A stretch of 64,000 bases of DNA from the NCBI GenBank assembly GCA_024734495.1, contig JALMQS010000435.1, positions 186,001 through 250,000 of the forward strand, given 5' to 3'. The notes under the pieces were generated by a model. It was not told the origin of the DNA. It saw only the letters and a list, made by a program, of their open reading frames with translations, and did not search any database. Below are positions 33,063 to 43,500 of the stretch, in pieces. Position 1 is the first letter of the stretch, and every line of letters starts with the position of its first letter. The position numbers were made by a program, and so were the translations under genes. The DNA is from Forficula auricularia (lineage: Eukaryota; Arthropoda; Insecta; Dermaptera; Forficulidae).

Positions 33063-34084
33063 TTTGAAAGATATTAATTTGCCGATGGTAATAGATTCAA
33101 ATTTACTAGAAAATCATAGATCAAAGATGGTGTCATCTATTAAATCCGATGGAGTGGAATATTTTTAATTATATGTCAGAGGGGTTGTTTTTCACCCTCG
33201 GAATCGAACCCGAGTGCCAGTAACAGCAATCCGGGCCAGCTCTCACCTGCGGGATACGAACCTCTCTGACATATGCAAACGCGTAAAATTTTTACTCAAA
33301 GATTGTTATCTTAATTTGTAAAATTTCGCGATATAGTGATTCTAAATTTAAACATATAGCCATGCCATATAATTTAAATAAGGGTGGTTGAGTGTTTCGA
33401 ATTTTGAAGAAATTCAAAATTCGAAGGGCAATGGAATGACTTTTCCTAATTTAATATGAAAGATATTAATTTGCCGATGGTAATAGATTCAAATTTACTA
33501 GAAAATCATAGATCAAGGATGGTGTCATCTATTAATTCCGATGGAGTGGAATATTTTTAATTATATGTCAGAGGGGTTGTTTTTCACCCCTCGGGAATCG
33601 TGAAAAACAACCCCTCTGACATATAATTAAAATATTCCACTCCATCGGATTTAATAGATGACACCATCTTTGATCTATGATTTTCTAGTAAATTTGAATC
33701 TATTACCATCGGCAAATTAACATCTTTCATATTAAATTAGGAAAAGTCATTCCATTGCCCTTTCGAATTTTGAATTTCTTCAAAATTCGAAACACTCAAC
33801 CATCTTTATTTAAATTATATGGTATGGCTATATGTTTAAATTTAGAATCACTATATCGCGAAATTTTACAAATTAAGATAACAATCTTTGAGTAAAATAT
33901 TTTACGCGTTTGCATATGTCAGAGAGGTTCGTATCCCGCAGGTGAGCCAGGCCCGGATTGCTGTTACTGGCACTCGGGTTCGATTCCCGAGGGGTGAAAA
34001 ACAACCCCTCTGACATATAATTAAAAATATTCCACTCCATCGGATTTAATAGATGACACCATCTTTGATCTATGATTTTCTAGT
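33063..34084. mobile_element. 1-kb inverted repeat with tRNA-like segments, 13-bp TSD
   Basis: TATACAACTTTTG is duplicated at 33050-33062 and 34085-34097. The insert is a large palindrome centred near 33600; the left arm repeats its outer segment ('attaatttgccgatggtaat') directly at 33455. Both arms contain tRNA T-arm-like boxes (GGTTCGATTCC within a CTCGGG...CCCGAG stem), and the flanking 'gtgagccag..cccgg' resembles an A box. Related copies: 46135-46560, fragment 51480-51560, distant relative 35365-35520. The long TSD suggests retroposition rather than a DNA transposon. Confidence 0.65.
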
Positions 34085-34893
34085 TATACAACTTTTGGTT
34101 AAGTTTGGTTAAAAGCGATAGAATTTATATTTATTGACCCTCCCCCTCTATTGGGTGAGTTTTTGGGGAATTTTTTTAAACAATAATTTCAGAAATCACA
34201 TCCTCTACAACTTTGCTTCTGACAAAATTTGTCGTAAAGTTAATAGTATAGGTGTTATTTTATAATTTCCATTATTGACCCCACAAAACCGCCCAAAATC
34301 CCCTTTCGGGGTCAAAATATTAAAATATGTTCTAGCTCAGATTTTAAATTAGAAGACATCTGATCCAAATACAAAATCTCATAAGAATATCTTGAGCCGT
34401 TTTTATACCCACTTGACACAAAAGAGCGCGGACAGACAGACAGGAATTTTGCTGAAGGTGTCTTTGATAACTTTGCTTGAAACCTGCACATGTGCATCCA
34501 AAATTTGAGACGATTTGGACCAATGTAAAGACAAAACCTTAATTTGATATATTTAGATACGAAAATTATCCCAATTTTAATAAAACGTTTTTTTAAAACA
34601 TAGCTTTTGTGTACATAAGTAAGATTGAGTATAATAATACATAATAAATAATAGATACAACTTAACAATACATCAAATATACTACATATCATCATATCAT
34701 CAATATACTTAATACATTTTTAAACAACTATTTATTTTCTTGAATTTGTATTAGTTTATAAAAATTGTAACTGTAATGAAAGCAAAATATCTTTTAATAT
34801 ATATTCGTCACATTACATGAAACAAATCAAACTGTGAGGAGGTTTGCCTCAAGCATAACTCTAATCAAACCTGTATTTTTTGAATAAATAATA
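34085..34893. repeat. LINE-like 3' untranslated repeat, no gene
   Basis: 34315-34560 repeats 32870-32960 ('agacatctgatccaaataca') and includes 'gacagacagacagg'. The 127-codon minus frame over it is a by-product of this repeat. Confidence 0.4.
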
Positions 34894-35295
34894 TTACATA
34901 ATGGGGAGGAAAAAGGATTCGAGGAAGTGACTGTAATAGTGAGACACTTTGAAATTGATATGATGGAGAATTCCAGGAAAACCAATCAAATTATTGAATA
35001 GTTTGTGAAGGAATTTCAAGATATTTTGCAATCTTCGGGATGATAAACTTTGGATATTAAAAGTTCCATTATCAAGTGTCTAGAATAAGGATAGTTGAGG
35101 AAGTAAGAGCGTCATGAGATGATGAGAATTTATATTTGAAAGTATTTTCAAAAATTTATTTTGAACTTTTTCGATATGGTCAATTTGATGTTGGAAATCC
35201 GCTAATCAAATTATACTACAATATTCCAGCTTGCTTCTGACAAGTGTGTTGAAAAGTATTTTTAGACAAATTGTCAATAGTAGAAGAGTTAAAAT
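34894..35295 (-). pseudogene. LINE reverse transcriptase C-terminus (degenerate)
   Basis: The minus-strand frame reads CLKILFNTLVRSKLEYCS, then IDHIEKVQNKFLKIL, then LSSRRLQNILKFLHKLFNN, ending at TAA 34894-34896. This is the thumb/C-terminal region shared by many non-LTR retrotransposon polymerases, with LVRSKLEY and the VQNKFL segment as landmarks. Two in-frame stops (after CSII and in SLF) show it is dead. No endonuclease or catalytic YADD box remains. About 130 residues survive of an ORF that would be near 1000. Confidence 0.7.
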
Positions 35296-35364
35296 TTCTA
35301 TCGATAATCAAGAGAGGTTGTCAACTAGTAAATTTGAAGTTTTATGGATATTTTTTTTTATATA

Positions 35365-35520
35365 TCAAAAGGTTGTATTACTTCGTTCTGGGATCGAACC
35401 GGAATGCCAAAAATGAAACTCATGCAAAAGCCAAGTGCTCGGATTACAATTTTGGTATTCAATTCGCGGATGGGTGATTACAACCTTTCTGGCTTATAAT
35501 AAAGAATTATCCATAACAGC
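35365..35520. repeat. Inverted repeat with tRNA-like boxes (relative of 33063)
   Basis: The ends 'caaaaggttgtattact' and 'attacaacctttctggctta' are inverted. The centre has GGGATCGAACC, resembling a reversed B box. Confidence 0.45.
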
Positions 35521-35574
35521 TCGGATTTAGTAGTTGACAACCTCTTCTGAATTTCTTTAGATATCTATAATCAA

Positions 35575-36260
35575 CAGGCCCGACGAAGAGGGGAGCGGGG
35601 GGGGGGGGGGGTAGTTACCCTCGGGCCCAAAAGGGGCCGGGCACTACCATTTTTGTTAAGTTACGGAATTATTTATTTGTTAAATAAAATGTATTACAAA
35701 TTGAAAAATGTAGTAGGTATTTTTATTTGTCCCATCATGGAGAGCCCCGCTGGTTTGATTTTGCCACAGGGTCCGTAACAGCTCTCCAAGTGCCTGATAA
35801 TCAGTTGAATTCAGGAGCCGAAACTCGTAAATAAACTAGAAAATAGGGCATTGATATAAATTGTAAATGTTCATCTATGGAAAATGAAAGTTTATAATGT
35901 ATGTTTTTTCCATATTTTTTTACATCAAATGTATTGGACGTTTATTTAGTAATCCTCTTCAATCTAAATAAGATTTTCAGAAAAAATGTCATTTCTTGTT
36001 ACTTTTGACCTTGTATTTCGGAGTTTATTTAAGTTGGGGCATGCATTTTTTTTAAAGTAATCTCTTATTCAGCAGATATTAGAAAAGTGTCTTTTTAGCA
36101 CTTGATTTAAAAATTATTCTCATGGTTTAATTTAACGAAGAAATCCAAAAATACAATTCTTATAAATAAATAAGAGTAGCTACTCAAGGTTGCACCGTCG
36201 CAGGCAATCATGAAATCATGGGTAATATACGTAGAGCACGCTAAGTGTACACATTTATAT
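35575..36260. other. G-rich patch then unassigned DNA
   Basis: A run of about 16 G at 35596-35611 sits in 'cgggcccaaaaggggccggg' context, possibly an hAT-like MITE whose ends I could not define. The remainder is AT-rich and without features. Confidence 0.3.
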
Positions 36261-36261
36261 G

Positions 36262-37365
36262 ACAGAAAGGTTCGCCTTGTCCCCTAACCTCTCATTTTCC
36301 GATTTTTTTAAGAAATAAAAGTTTTACTTTTAAAGAAATTTTAATATATCCTAATAGTATATTATATACAGAGCATGAATATAATATTTATTTTTTATAT
36401 ATCTTCTGAAAATTAAATTTCTGAAATACTCCAAAAAAGGTGAAGTGATACAAAGGGTCCCCCCTTCCTCTTATTTTCGAATTTTTTTTTAAGAAATAAA
36501 AGTTTTACTTTTAAAGAAATTTAAATATATTCTAATGGTATATTATATACAGAACACGAATATAATATTTATTTTTATATATCTTCTAAAAATTCACTTT
36601 TTGAAACACTCCAAAAAAGGTGAATTGATACAAAGGGTCCCCCTTACCACTTATTTTCCAATTTTTTTAAGAAAAAAAAGTTTTACTTTTAAAGAAATTT
36701 TAATTTATTCTAATAGTATATTATATACAGAGCACGAATATAATATTTATTTTTATATATCTTCTAAAAATTCACTTTTTGAAACACTCCAAAAAAGGTG
36801 AATTGATACAAAGGGTCCCCCTTACCACTTATTTTCCAATTTTTTTAAGAAAAAAAGTTTTACTTTTAAAGAAATTTTAATTTATTCTAATAGTATATTA
36901 TATACAGAACACGAATATAATATTTATTTTTATATATCTTCTAAAAATTCACTTTTTGAAACACTCCAAAAAAGGTGAATTGATACAAAGGGTCCCCCCT
37001 TACCACTTATTTTCCAATTTTTTTAAGAAAAAAAGTTTTACTTTTAAAGAAATTTTAATTTATTCTAATAGTACATTATATACAGAACACGAATATAATA
37101 TTTATTTTTATATATCTTCTAAAAATTCACTTTTTGAAACACTCCAAAAAAGGTGAATTGATACAAAGGGTCCCCCTTACCACTTATTTTCCAATTTTTT
37201 TAAGAAAAAAGTTTTACTTTTAAAGAAATTTTAATTTATTCTAATAGTATATTATATACAGAGCACGAATATAATATTTATTTTTTCATATATCTTCTAA
37301 AAATTAAATTTTTCAACCACTCCAACAATGATGAAGTGTCACAAAGGGCCCCCTTACTCTGTGAA
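36262..37365. repeat. Satellite array, 178-bp unit, six copies
   Basis: The phrase 'gttttacttttaaagaaat' starts at 36321, 36502, 36680, 36857, 37035 and 37211, so unit lengths are 181, 178, 177, 178 and 176. Each unit also has 'acaaagggtcccccttacc' and 'gaatataatatttattttt'. The middle units are nearly identical and the outer ones diverged, as expected when unequal exchange homogenises the centre. Frames that span two or three units are reading the satellite. Confidence 0.92.
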
Positions 37366-37489
37366 GCAGCCAAGTAAACATATAATCCAAGTTTCTTATA
37401 CGAGAAGCTTCTCAAAGAAGAATAGTGATATCTTTTTTTTCTTTAGAATCTTAATTTATTATTTTTGTTTTATCTAGGTGTCTTCTAAT

Positions 37490-37650
37490 ATTGTTCTCCC
37501 TGTTGAATGGAAGCAAATGCTTGCTTCCATGACTGGGAGGTTTTTTTTATGGAGTGAGCTTGTTAGCCTCACGTCCAACCCCTTTTAGTCGCCTTTTACG
37601 ACAAGCAGAGGACACTATGGACCTATTCAACCCCCGGTCCATAGGGGTCT
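37490..37650. repeat. SINE-like dispersed repeat, fullest copy
   Basis: It contains 'agtcgccttttacgacaagc', then 'caacccccggtccatagggg', in which GGTCCAT and the flanking C/G runs form a hairpin. The same core is at 31330 and 32705. Orientation and class uncertain. Confidence 0.45.
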
Positions 37651-37689
37651 CAGAGTGCAATACTATTTTTTACAATTAGCAGTTATTGG

Positions 37690-38329
37690 TAGAAAAATTA
37701 ACTGATGTGGTCACCACACGACTTTCAGATTCTCACTTATTTGAAATCATTGCGACACTCCTAATTTACACCCCCTTCTTTATTTATATGGATTAAAATT
37801 TATACACAACTAATAACTCATGACAAGTACACCAATTAAAAAAAATCGTTTTTGAGGAAATAACAAAAAATAAAAATCTTTCATGTAAATGTCAACTTGG
37901 TCAACCGGTGCTCCGATTTCAATCAAAAGCTTGATATACTCCTTCTAGACTATATAGAGCTTAAGTTTCGAATTTCGTCCTAAATCCGGTTTCCAACTAT
38001 TAAGGGCATCGATTTCTTCCACCTGGAAGTTACAAAATGAAATTAACTTTTTTTCATCTCTGAGATAGAAGATCTCAAAGCACCTAGGCAGGCGATCGCA
38101 ATACTTCACATTACTATATTCTATAGAATATAAATGAGCTAGATTTTAAATAAAGACTTTAATTAATTATTGGGTTTAGTAATAATTATTTGTTTATTTA
38201 AATAATAGTTAAAATAAATGAAATTCGATACTTTTTCTTGTTAAATATTTCAATTTTGATTTAAATGCTGATTTTGGTCAAGTTCACTGAACTCTAAGAG
38301 AAGAATTTCACCCTCTATCTAATATTTAG
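37690..38329. other. Repeat fragment and unassigned DNA
   Basis: 37700-37880 is an inverted-order relative of 32430-32660 ('caccacacgactttcag', 'aactcatgaca'). No gene before the candidate exon at 38330. Confidence 0.35.
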
Positions 38330-38498
38330 AAAAGATTGGTTGGAATGCTGGTCGGCCTCGAAGAAAGAAAGCTATGCCTTGTTTGAAGACTATAAACCGA
38401 GAACCAGCGATCGATGCTTCTTAAGAAAGAACGAGGACGAAATTGTCAATGAACTTGTCAGGCAGGAAGGGCACAACGCAGAACCTTACGAGATCTGA
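38330..38498 (+). CDS. Candidate terminal exon, unknown protein
   Basis: An acceptor (tatctaatatttag) is followed by one base and then 55 uninterrupted codons to TGA 38496-38498. The translation looks like real protein: KDWLECWSASKKESYALFED, then YKPRTSDRCFLRKNEDEIVN, and a tail ending NAEPYEI. The island has higher GC than its flanks, and an AATAAA lies downstream at 38607. There is no match to the transposon families in this window. I do not recognise the protein. Upstream exons were not found, so the gene model is open; the phase at the acceptor would require a preceding exon ending two bases into a codon. Confidence 0.45.
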
Positions 38499-38870
38499 GG
38501 GGGAATCCCACCCAGCCAATGCTCCCTTTTCTCTCACTTTTATTTAACATCAAATCTTGGCAATCCACAGGGGAATGTTTTCATGCTCATGCTCATTCAG
38601 AAGGGAAATAAAAGAGATATTACTTTCAGTTTCTGTTTTAGTTATAGGTAGGTATATATTGGGCAACTTCTCTTTTAATCTGTAATACCTACACTCTACA
38701 TTTAATTCAAGCGGATATAAGGATCATTTGCTAAGAAAATGTATGAAAAGTATTTTATGAAATGGTAAAAGGATTTGGTGATATAAATTGAATTCAATCG
38801 GCCGGATAATTTAGAGTATCTAAATGTTCGTTTGATGATGTGATTTATTCTGCATTTTTACTTAACTATA

Positions 38871-39770
38871 TAGGGGAGAGGTAGTATGAAAGGGACATTT
38901 TGGCTTTGGAGGCTCTAGCAAATAAATAATATAACATTTAAAAAAAATAAAAATAGAATTAAAAACTTCAATTTATAGCTTTCGAAATAAAATACAATAA
39001 AACACATTCAATTCTTTTTAGTACTATATTTTCGCATTAAAAAAAGAGTATATTTTGTCCCTTTCAAAAATGGGTTGTATTGAAAGGGACACGATCATTT
39101 ATGAAAGGGACAGGTCGTTAATATAAGGAAATCACCGTAAATAAGCACGTATATAACTATCTATCTTTAATTTAAAACCACATCTTTGAATGGAATTAAT
39201 AGCATAGTGGTCTTAAATTTCTCATCTTAAAAGATAATTAACATGGGAATAAAAATTTACCTTCATATAATTAAAAAACAAAACAATCATAGTTCTTTTA
39301 ATAGCAATAATTCTGTTTTAAAATGTTTTTTTCTATATGGTAAAAAGTAACAATAACAATTTTTTATGAAATACTAGTCATAAAAAGGACGCCCCTTTCA
39401 TAAACGTTTGTGTCCCTTTCATAACTACAAAACACAAATTAAAAATATGACCACAAAATCTACAATTCAAAATAAAAGTTTACTTTATTCTCGTATCTGA
39501 ATGTATATCACCAATTATAAACAACGCTAAACTGTTTAATCAACAGTTTACAGAACTCGAAAAACGCTTCTAAAGAAGGGCCAAAAAAATAATTTGGTAC
39601 ACGATTATAAACACATGCACTTCACCGGCATCCTTGAAATGATAGGAGTGTGAAATAAAATGTCAATGTATGTACTTTGGGATTGATACAGAACAAAAAT
39701 AATCTCGTTCAGAGACGACCTTTATTTAGCAAGTTATTTGAATTGCCCCTTTCGTGCCACCTCTCCCCTA
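38871..39770. mobile_element. TA-flanked TIR element, 900 bp
   Basis: The ends are TAGGGGAGAGGTAGTATGAA and, inverted, TTCGTGCCACCTCTCCCCTA: about 26-bp imperfect terminal repeats. The TA dinucleotides fit a pogo/Tc1-like target. Internal 'gaaagggac' boxes occur near both ends in opposite orientations. It has no transposase frame. Confidence 0.65.
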
Positions 39771-40283
39771 AAGTATCTTATCAAGAAGTTAGGGTGATTG
39801 AACCTAATATTTAATTGGAGATATAAATTTCGCGGTCTGTTGAATCCAATAAGTTGTTTTCACAAAATAGTATTTGAGTGCAAGTGTGTGTGCTTAGTAA
39901 CAGCAAAATTTTAGTAAAAATTGGCTGAAAGAGTAGCGTTACATAAAAAAAATATTTTCAAAACAAACAACAAGAAATGGATGGGTTTCGTATATTGTGA
40001 GAATCTGTGTGAACGTAAATTATATAATGTTGTATCATTTACATCCATAGTAAATTGTATTGTAATCGTCAGGAATTAGAAAACTATTCAATCACTACAA
40101 CATGAAGCTTCGCCAAACACAATTGATGAATTGATAGAAAGTAATTTTTAGAGAGTCCGATGTTGAGTGAGCTGAAATAATTTTATTTTAATAAAAGAAA
40201 AGTAAAAAAAATTTTGGGAAGATTATTATTTACATTGAGTTATTCACTAGGTCACTTGTTTCTCATGTAATTAATCTTTAGAG
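39771..40283. other. No gene seen
   Basis: AT-rich unassigned DNA. Confidence 0.35.
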
Positions 40284-40531
40284 CAGTGTTTCTCAAAGTG
40301 TGTTCCGCGGAACCCTGGGGTTCCATGAAAACTCGCCAAGGGTTCCGCAAAAAAATTCACGGCAGGTGAAAAAATTCTAGGGTTCAAAAGGAAGGAGCAG
40401 TTTTGGATTAGTTGTGTAAATCCCATTCCCATAACAACGGTTTAACTCGAATCACAAGATTGTCGGGTTCCACGCTTATACCCTCCAAACGGAAAAGGGT
40501 TCCCACATTCGAAAAAGTTTGAGAAACACTG
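40284..40531. mobile_element. hAT (Charlie-like) MITE, perfect 8-bp TSD
   Basis: The ends are CAGTGTTTCTCAAAGTGTG and AAGTTTGAGAAACACTG. The duplication CTTTAGAG at 40276-40283 and 40532-40539 is exact. The 'gttccgcggaacc' subterminal palindrome is also typical. 248 bp, non-coding. Confidence 0.9.
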
Positions 40532-40559
40532 CTTTAGAGAGTCTGATAGAATGTGTTCA

Positions 40560-40800
40560 AGATGCACTTAATATGTAAATTAGAGGGAGAAATACTCTTG
40601 ATAACTTATTTATAACAGTACAACCGTGTATGGAATCAATTATTGAAGGAGACAATAAAAGAGTGTGTCTTCTGCTGGAATTATAAATTTTATTTATAAC
40701 GATTAATAAATTATGTTGATAGGAGGGGGAAATTCCTATAAAATTCCTCATATAGGTGAATAAGGTAAAACTTCGTCGTGAGGGTCGATTAGCTGAAATG
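40560..40800 (-). mobile_element. Penelope-like fragment (family of 10491)
   Basis: Minus strand: 'tcgttataaataaaatttat', then 'ccagcagaagacacactctt' as at 10536-10590. The ribozyme box itself is lost. Confidence 0.45.
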
Positions 40801-40933
40801 AATATAATTCAGAAGAAGCATCCAACAAGGCTAAATCTCTCTTTATTAACTTATAACTAAATTTGAATTATATTTAGTCGAGGGGTTAACCGCGACCTAA
40901 AATTGTGTACACCTACTTTCATTTCCAAGTATA

Positions 40934-41839
40934 GGGTGTTTTTTTAGAGGTATAGAACTTCGAATGGAAATAAAACACAAGAAAATCGTTTTAATGTCCA
41001 TCAATTTGGCTTTATTGGAAGGATAATTTTATGCCATTAATGTTTAAATATGATTTCGGGCATGTGGCCGCCGCGGCTGGCTTGAATAAATCCAATTCTA
41101 CAGGTCCAATTTTCAACCACTTTTTCGAGCATATGGGGCCGTATGTTGGCAATAACGCCACGAATGTTGGCTACGTCAACAAGCAAAATTGCCGCATTTG
41201 GAGTGAAGAGAATCCACATGAGACCCTTGAGACGCCGTTGGGTGTGCTCTATGGGCTGGTGGAGTCATTGGGCCATACTTCTTCCGAAATAATGCTGGAG
41301 AGTCAGTTACCGTTAATTGAGACCGGTATAGAGCCATGATAACCGACTATTTTGTTCCCGAATTGGATGGCATGAATGTGGATGAGTTGTGGTTCCAACA
41401 AGACGGCGCTACATGCCACACAGCGCACGTCACAATCGATTTATTGAAGGAAACATTCGATGAGCGCATAATTTCGCGGAATGGACCTGTCAATTGGCCA
41501 CCAAGATCGTGTGATTTGACACCATTGGATTATTTTCTTTGGGGATATGTGAAGTCGCTCGTCTACGCCAACAAACCAGAAACGTTAGGGGACTTGGAAG
41601 CCAACATTCGTGGCGTTATTGCCAACATACGGCCCCATATGCTCGAAAAAGTGGTTGAAAATTGGACCTGTAGAATTGGATTTATTCGAGCCAGCCGCGG
41701 CGGCCACATGCCCGAAATCATATTTAAACATTAGTGGCATAAAATTATCCTTCCAATAAAGCCAAATTGATGGACATTAAAACGATTTTCTTGTGTTTTA
41801 TTTCAATTCGAAGTTCTATACCTCTAAAAAAACACCCGA
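40934..41839 (+). mobile_element. Rearranged DD41D mariner with 238-bp inverted arms
   Basis: TA lies at 40932-40933 and 41840-41841, and the empty site is visible in the MITE at 19263. 40934-41171 is an exact-length inverted copy of 41600-41837, including the end of the transposase gene. The 5' half of the transposase is gone and has been replaced by this inverted 3' end. The 60-codon minus-strand frame in the left arm is the mirrored transposase tail. Confidence 0.85.
41172..41734 (+). pseudogene. DD41D Tc1/mariner transposase, C-terminal half
   Basis: Cut-and-paste transposase fragment. The readable part runs from CRIWSEENPHETLETPL (frame-shifted near 41240) through TDYFVPELDGM, WFQQDGATCHTA (second catalytic Asp) and WPPRSCDLTPLDYFLWGYVK (third Asp). 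It ends SRGGHMPEIIFKH before TAG 41732-41734. The two visible Asp residues are 41 apart, which fits the DD41D (rosa/visitor-type) group rather than classic DD34D mariner. A TGA replaces a Gly codon just before DRYRAM (near 41321). The DNA-binding domain and first Asp are missing, so it is inactive. Confidence 0.8.
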
Positions 41840-41887
41840 TAGAAGACAATAGATGACAATAGATTATCTAATGAATTCTTAAGTAAA

Positions 41888-42688
41888 TTAATAAAGTAAA
41901 GGGTGTGTAGTTTCACAGTGAATGAAATAAAACTCAAAGAGGTTTATACAAACTCAATATATTTCCGATTATTAGTCCATCATCAGTATTTTGCAGGTTA
42001 AAACTAATAATATTTGAACGTGCGATCACAATTTTTAACATCTAACATACGTACCAATATAACAAAATATTACATTCAAATCATACATACCAATATAACT
42101 CAAGAAAAACATCAATAAAATTTAAATTTAAAAAATTTTACAAAAATTTTTCCTTTTTAAATATAAATATAAAAAATCTAGGTAAATATTAATATTAATA
42201 TAAATAAAAAACCTTTAATTACAAGTATAAATATAAAAAATTTTAGAATTAAATTAGAAAATAAAATTACAAATTTGAGTAATAAACACAAAATTAATTA
42301 TAAATATCAATGTACAAATAAGCATAAATTACATATAGAGATAAAGATTAAAATAAAACATAATAGAGATAAATTACAATATACAACAATTATGTGGTCA
42401 TCTCATTTAATTTTATTGATGTTTTTCTTGTGTTATATTGGTATGTATGATTTGAATGTTATATTTTGTTATAGTGGTACGTATGATTTAGATATTAAAA
42501 ATTGTGATCACACGTTCAAATATTATTAGTTTTAACCTGTAAACTCCTGATCATGGATTAATAATCCGAAATATATTGAGTTTGTATAAACCTCTTTGAG
42601 TTTTATTTCATTCACTGTGAAACTAAACACCCTTTACTTTATTAATTAATATCATGTTTCACCTAAAACCTACACCACTTTCTCTAAG
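41888..42688. mobile_element. Penelope-like inverted pair (family of 21795), 13-bp TSD
   Basis: The arms share 'agtttcacagtgaatgaaat' and 'gaggtttatacaaactcaat', with 'ttaatattatttgaacgtg' further in. Both hammerhead motifs are damaged: the left has lost C11.1 and reads CGGAAA, the right reads CUGAUCA. AATTCTTAAGTAA flanks both sides. Confidence 0.65.
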
Positions 42689-42750
42689 TAAAATTCTTAA
42701 GTAATTCCAAATAATTTCAAAGACAGTGTACACCTAATTCAAATCGCGGT

Positions 42751-43500
42751 TCACCCCTCGTATTTAGTTATATTGTAATAATAAAATGAATTTAATATTT
42801 TTTTTATATTTAATTTAGTTTTATTTGATTTTTTTGGAAAATGTATACCATATTTTCGGACAGAGGCATTATTAACTAATAAATTAAGTATAGTAGCAGC
42901 TATTTGTACAGGAATAAGTAGAAAATCAAACAATTCCCATCGATTTGCGTAATGTTTCGCCAATTTTATTTAGGCTTCAACAGGCGTCTAAACAAAAAAT
43001 AAAGTTTTAGAGAAATTACATAATATATATGTAAGTTACATCATTTTTTCTTCTCTTTCACAATCATTCAACAAAGGATATATAATACAACATACCTCAA
43101 TGATTATAATTTAATTATAAGATATAAACAGATGTACACATATTTCCAAATAAAATCAATTGAATTAGAATTAGTTTAATGTACTATGAAGAGAATCAGG
43201 ATAATTGAATTAATTTGTAAATATGTGCACATCTATTTACTTATATCTTATAATTTTTTAAATATCTTAAATTAGGTGTACACTTATATCTTATAATTAA
43301 ATTATAATCATTGGGGGTATGTTAGTTGTATGTAATATCCTTTGTTGATTGAGTGTAAAAAAGAAGAAAAAAATTATGCGACTTATTGTATATTATATAA
43401 TTTCTCTAAAACTCTCTTTTTTGCTTGTTTAGACCCCTGATGAAGCCTAAATAAAATTGGCGAAACGTTGCGCAAATCGATAATAATTTTTTTTGATTTT
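42751..43500. mobile_element. Penelope-like inverted pair with GCC/GGC stem II
   Basis: A minus-sense motif near 42960-42995 and a plus-sense motif at 43434-43475 flank inverted arms with 'gttttagagaaattacataa' and 'atataagatataaacag'-type sequence. The part 42751-42963 is the same PLE segment as 21504-21716. The 70-codon frame shared by the two copies reflects shared ancestry and starts at a TTG inside the motif. Confidence 0.55.
43434..43480 (+). ncRNA. Hammerhead-like motif
   Basis: CUGAUGA, stem II GCC/GGC around a U/A-rich loop, GAAACGUU. Stem I pairing is weak. The inverted partner reads CUGUUGA and GAAACAUU. Confidence 0.4.

Larger units (their letters stand above)
40879..42764. mobile_element. 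MITE interrupted by a mariner and a Penelope-like pair
   Basis: The MITE ends are at 40879-40918 ('tcgaggggttaaccgcg', 'tgtacaccta') and, inverted, 42724-42764. Comparison with the intact copy at 19263-19442 shows two insertions: the DD41D element at 40934-41839 in a TA site, and the PLE pair between two copies of AATTCTTAAGTAA (ending 41887 on the left, starting about 42689 on the right). Confidence 0.75.

Noticed and set aside
33180..33270. Possible tRNA gene
   Set aside because: T-arm-like boxes are present, but no complete cloverleaf with acceptor and anticodon stems can be drawn.
34312..34695. 127-codon frame on the minus strand
   Set aside because: It overlaps a dispersed LINE-like 3' repeat also found at 32870, and the residues show no domain; longest frame by chance.
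36535..37156. Two frames of 66-88 codons that repeat a peptide
   Set aside because: They read through the 178-bp satellite; the repeat in the peptide is the repeat in the DNA.
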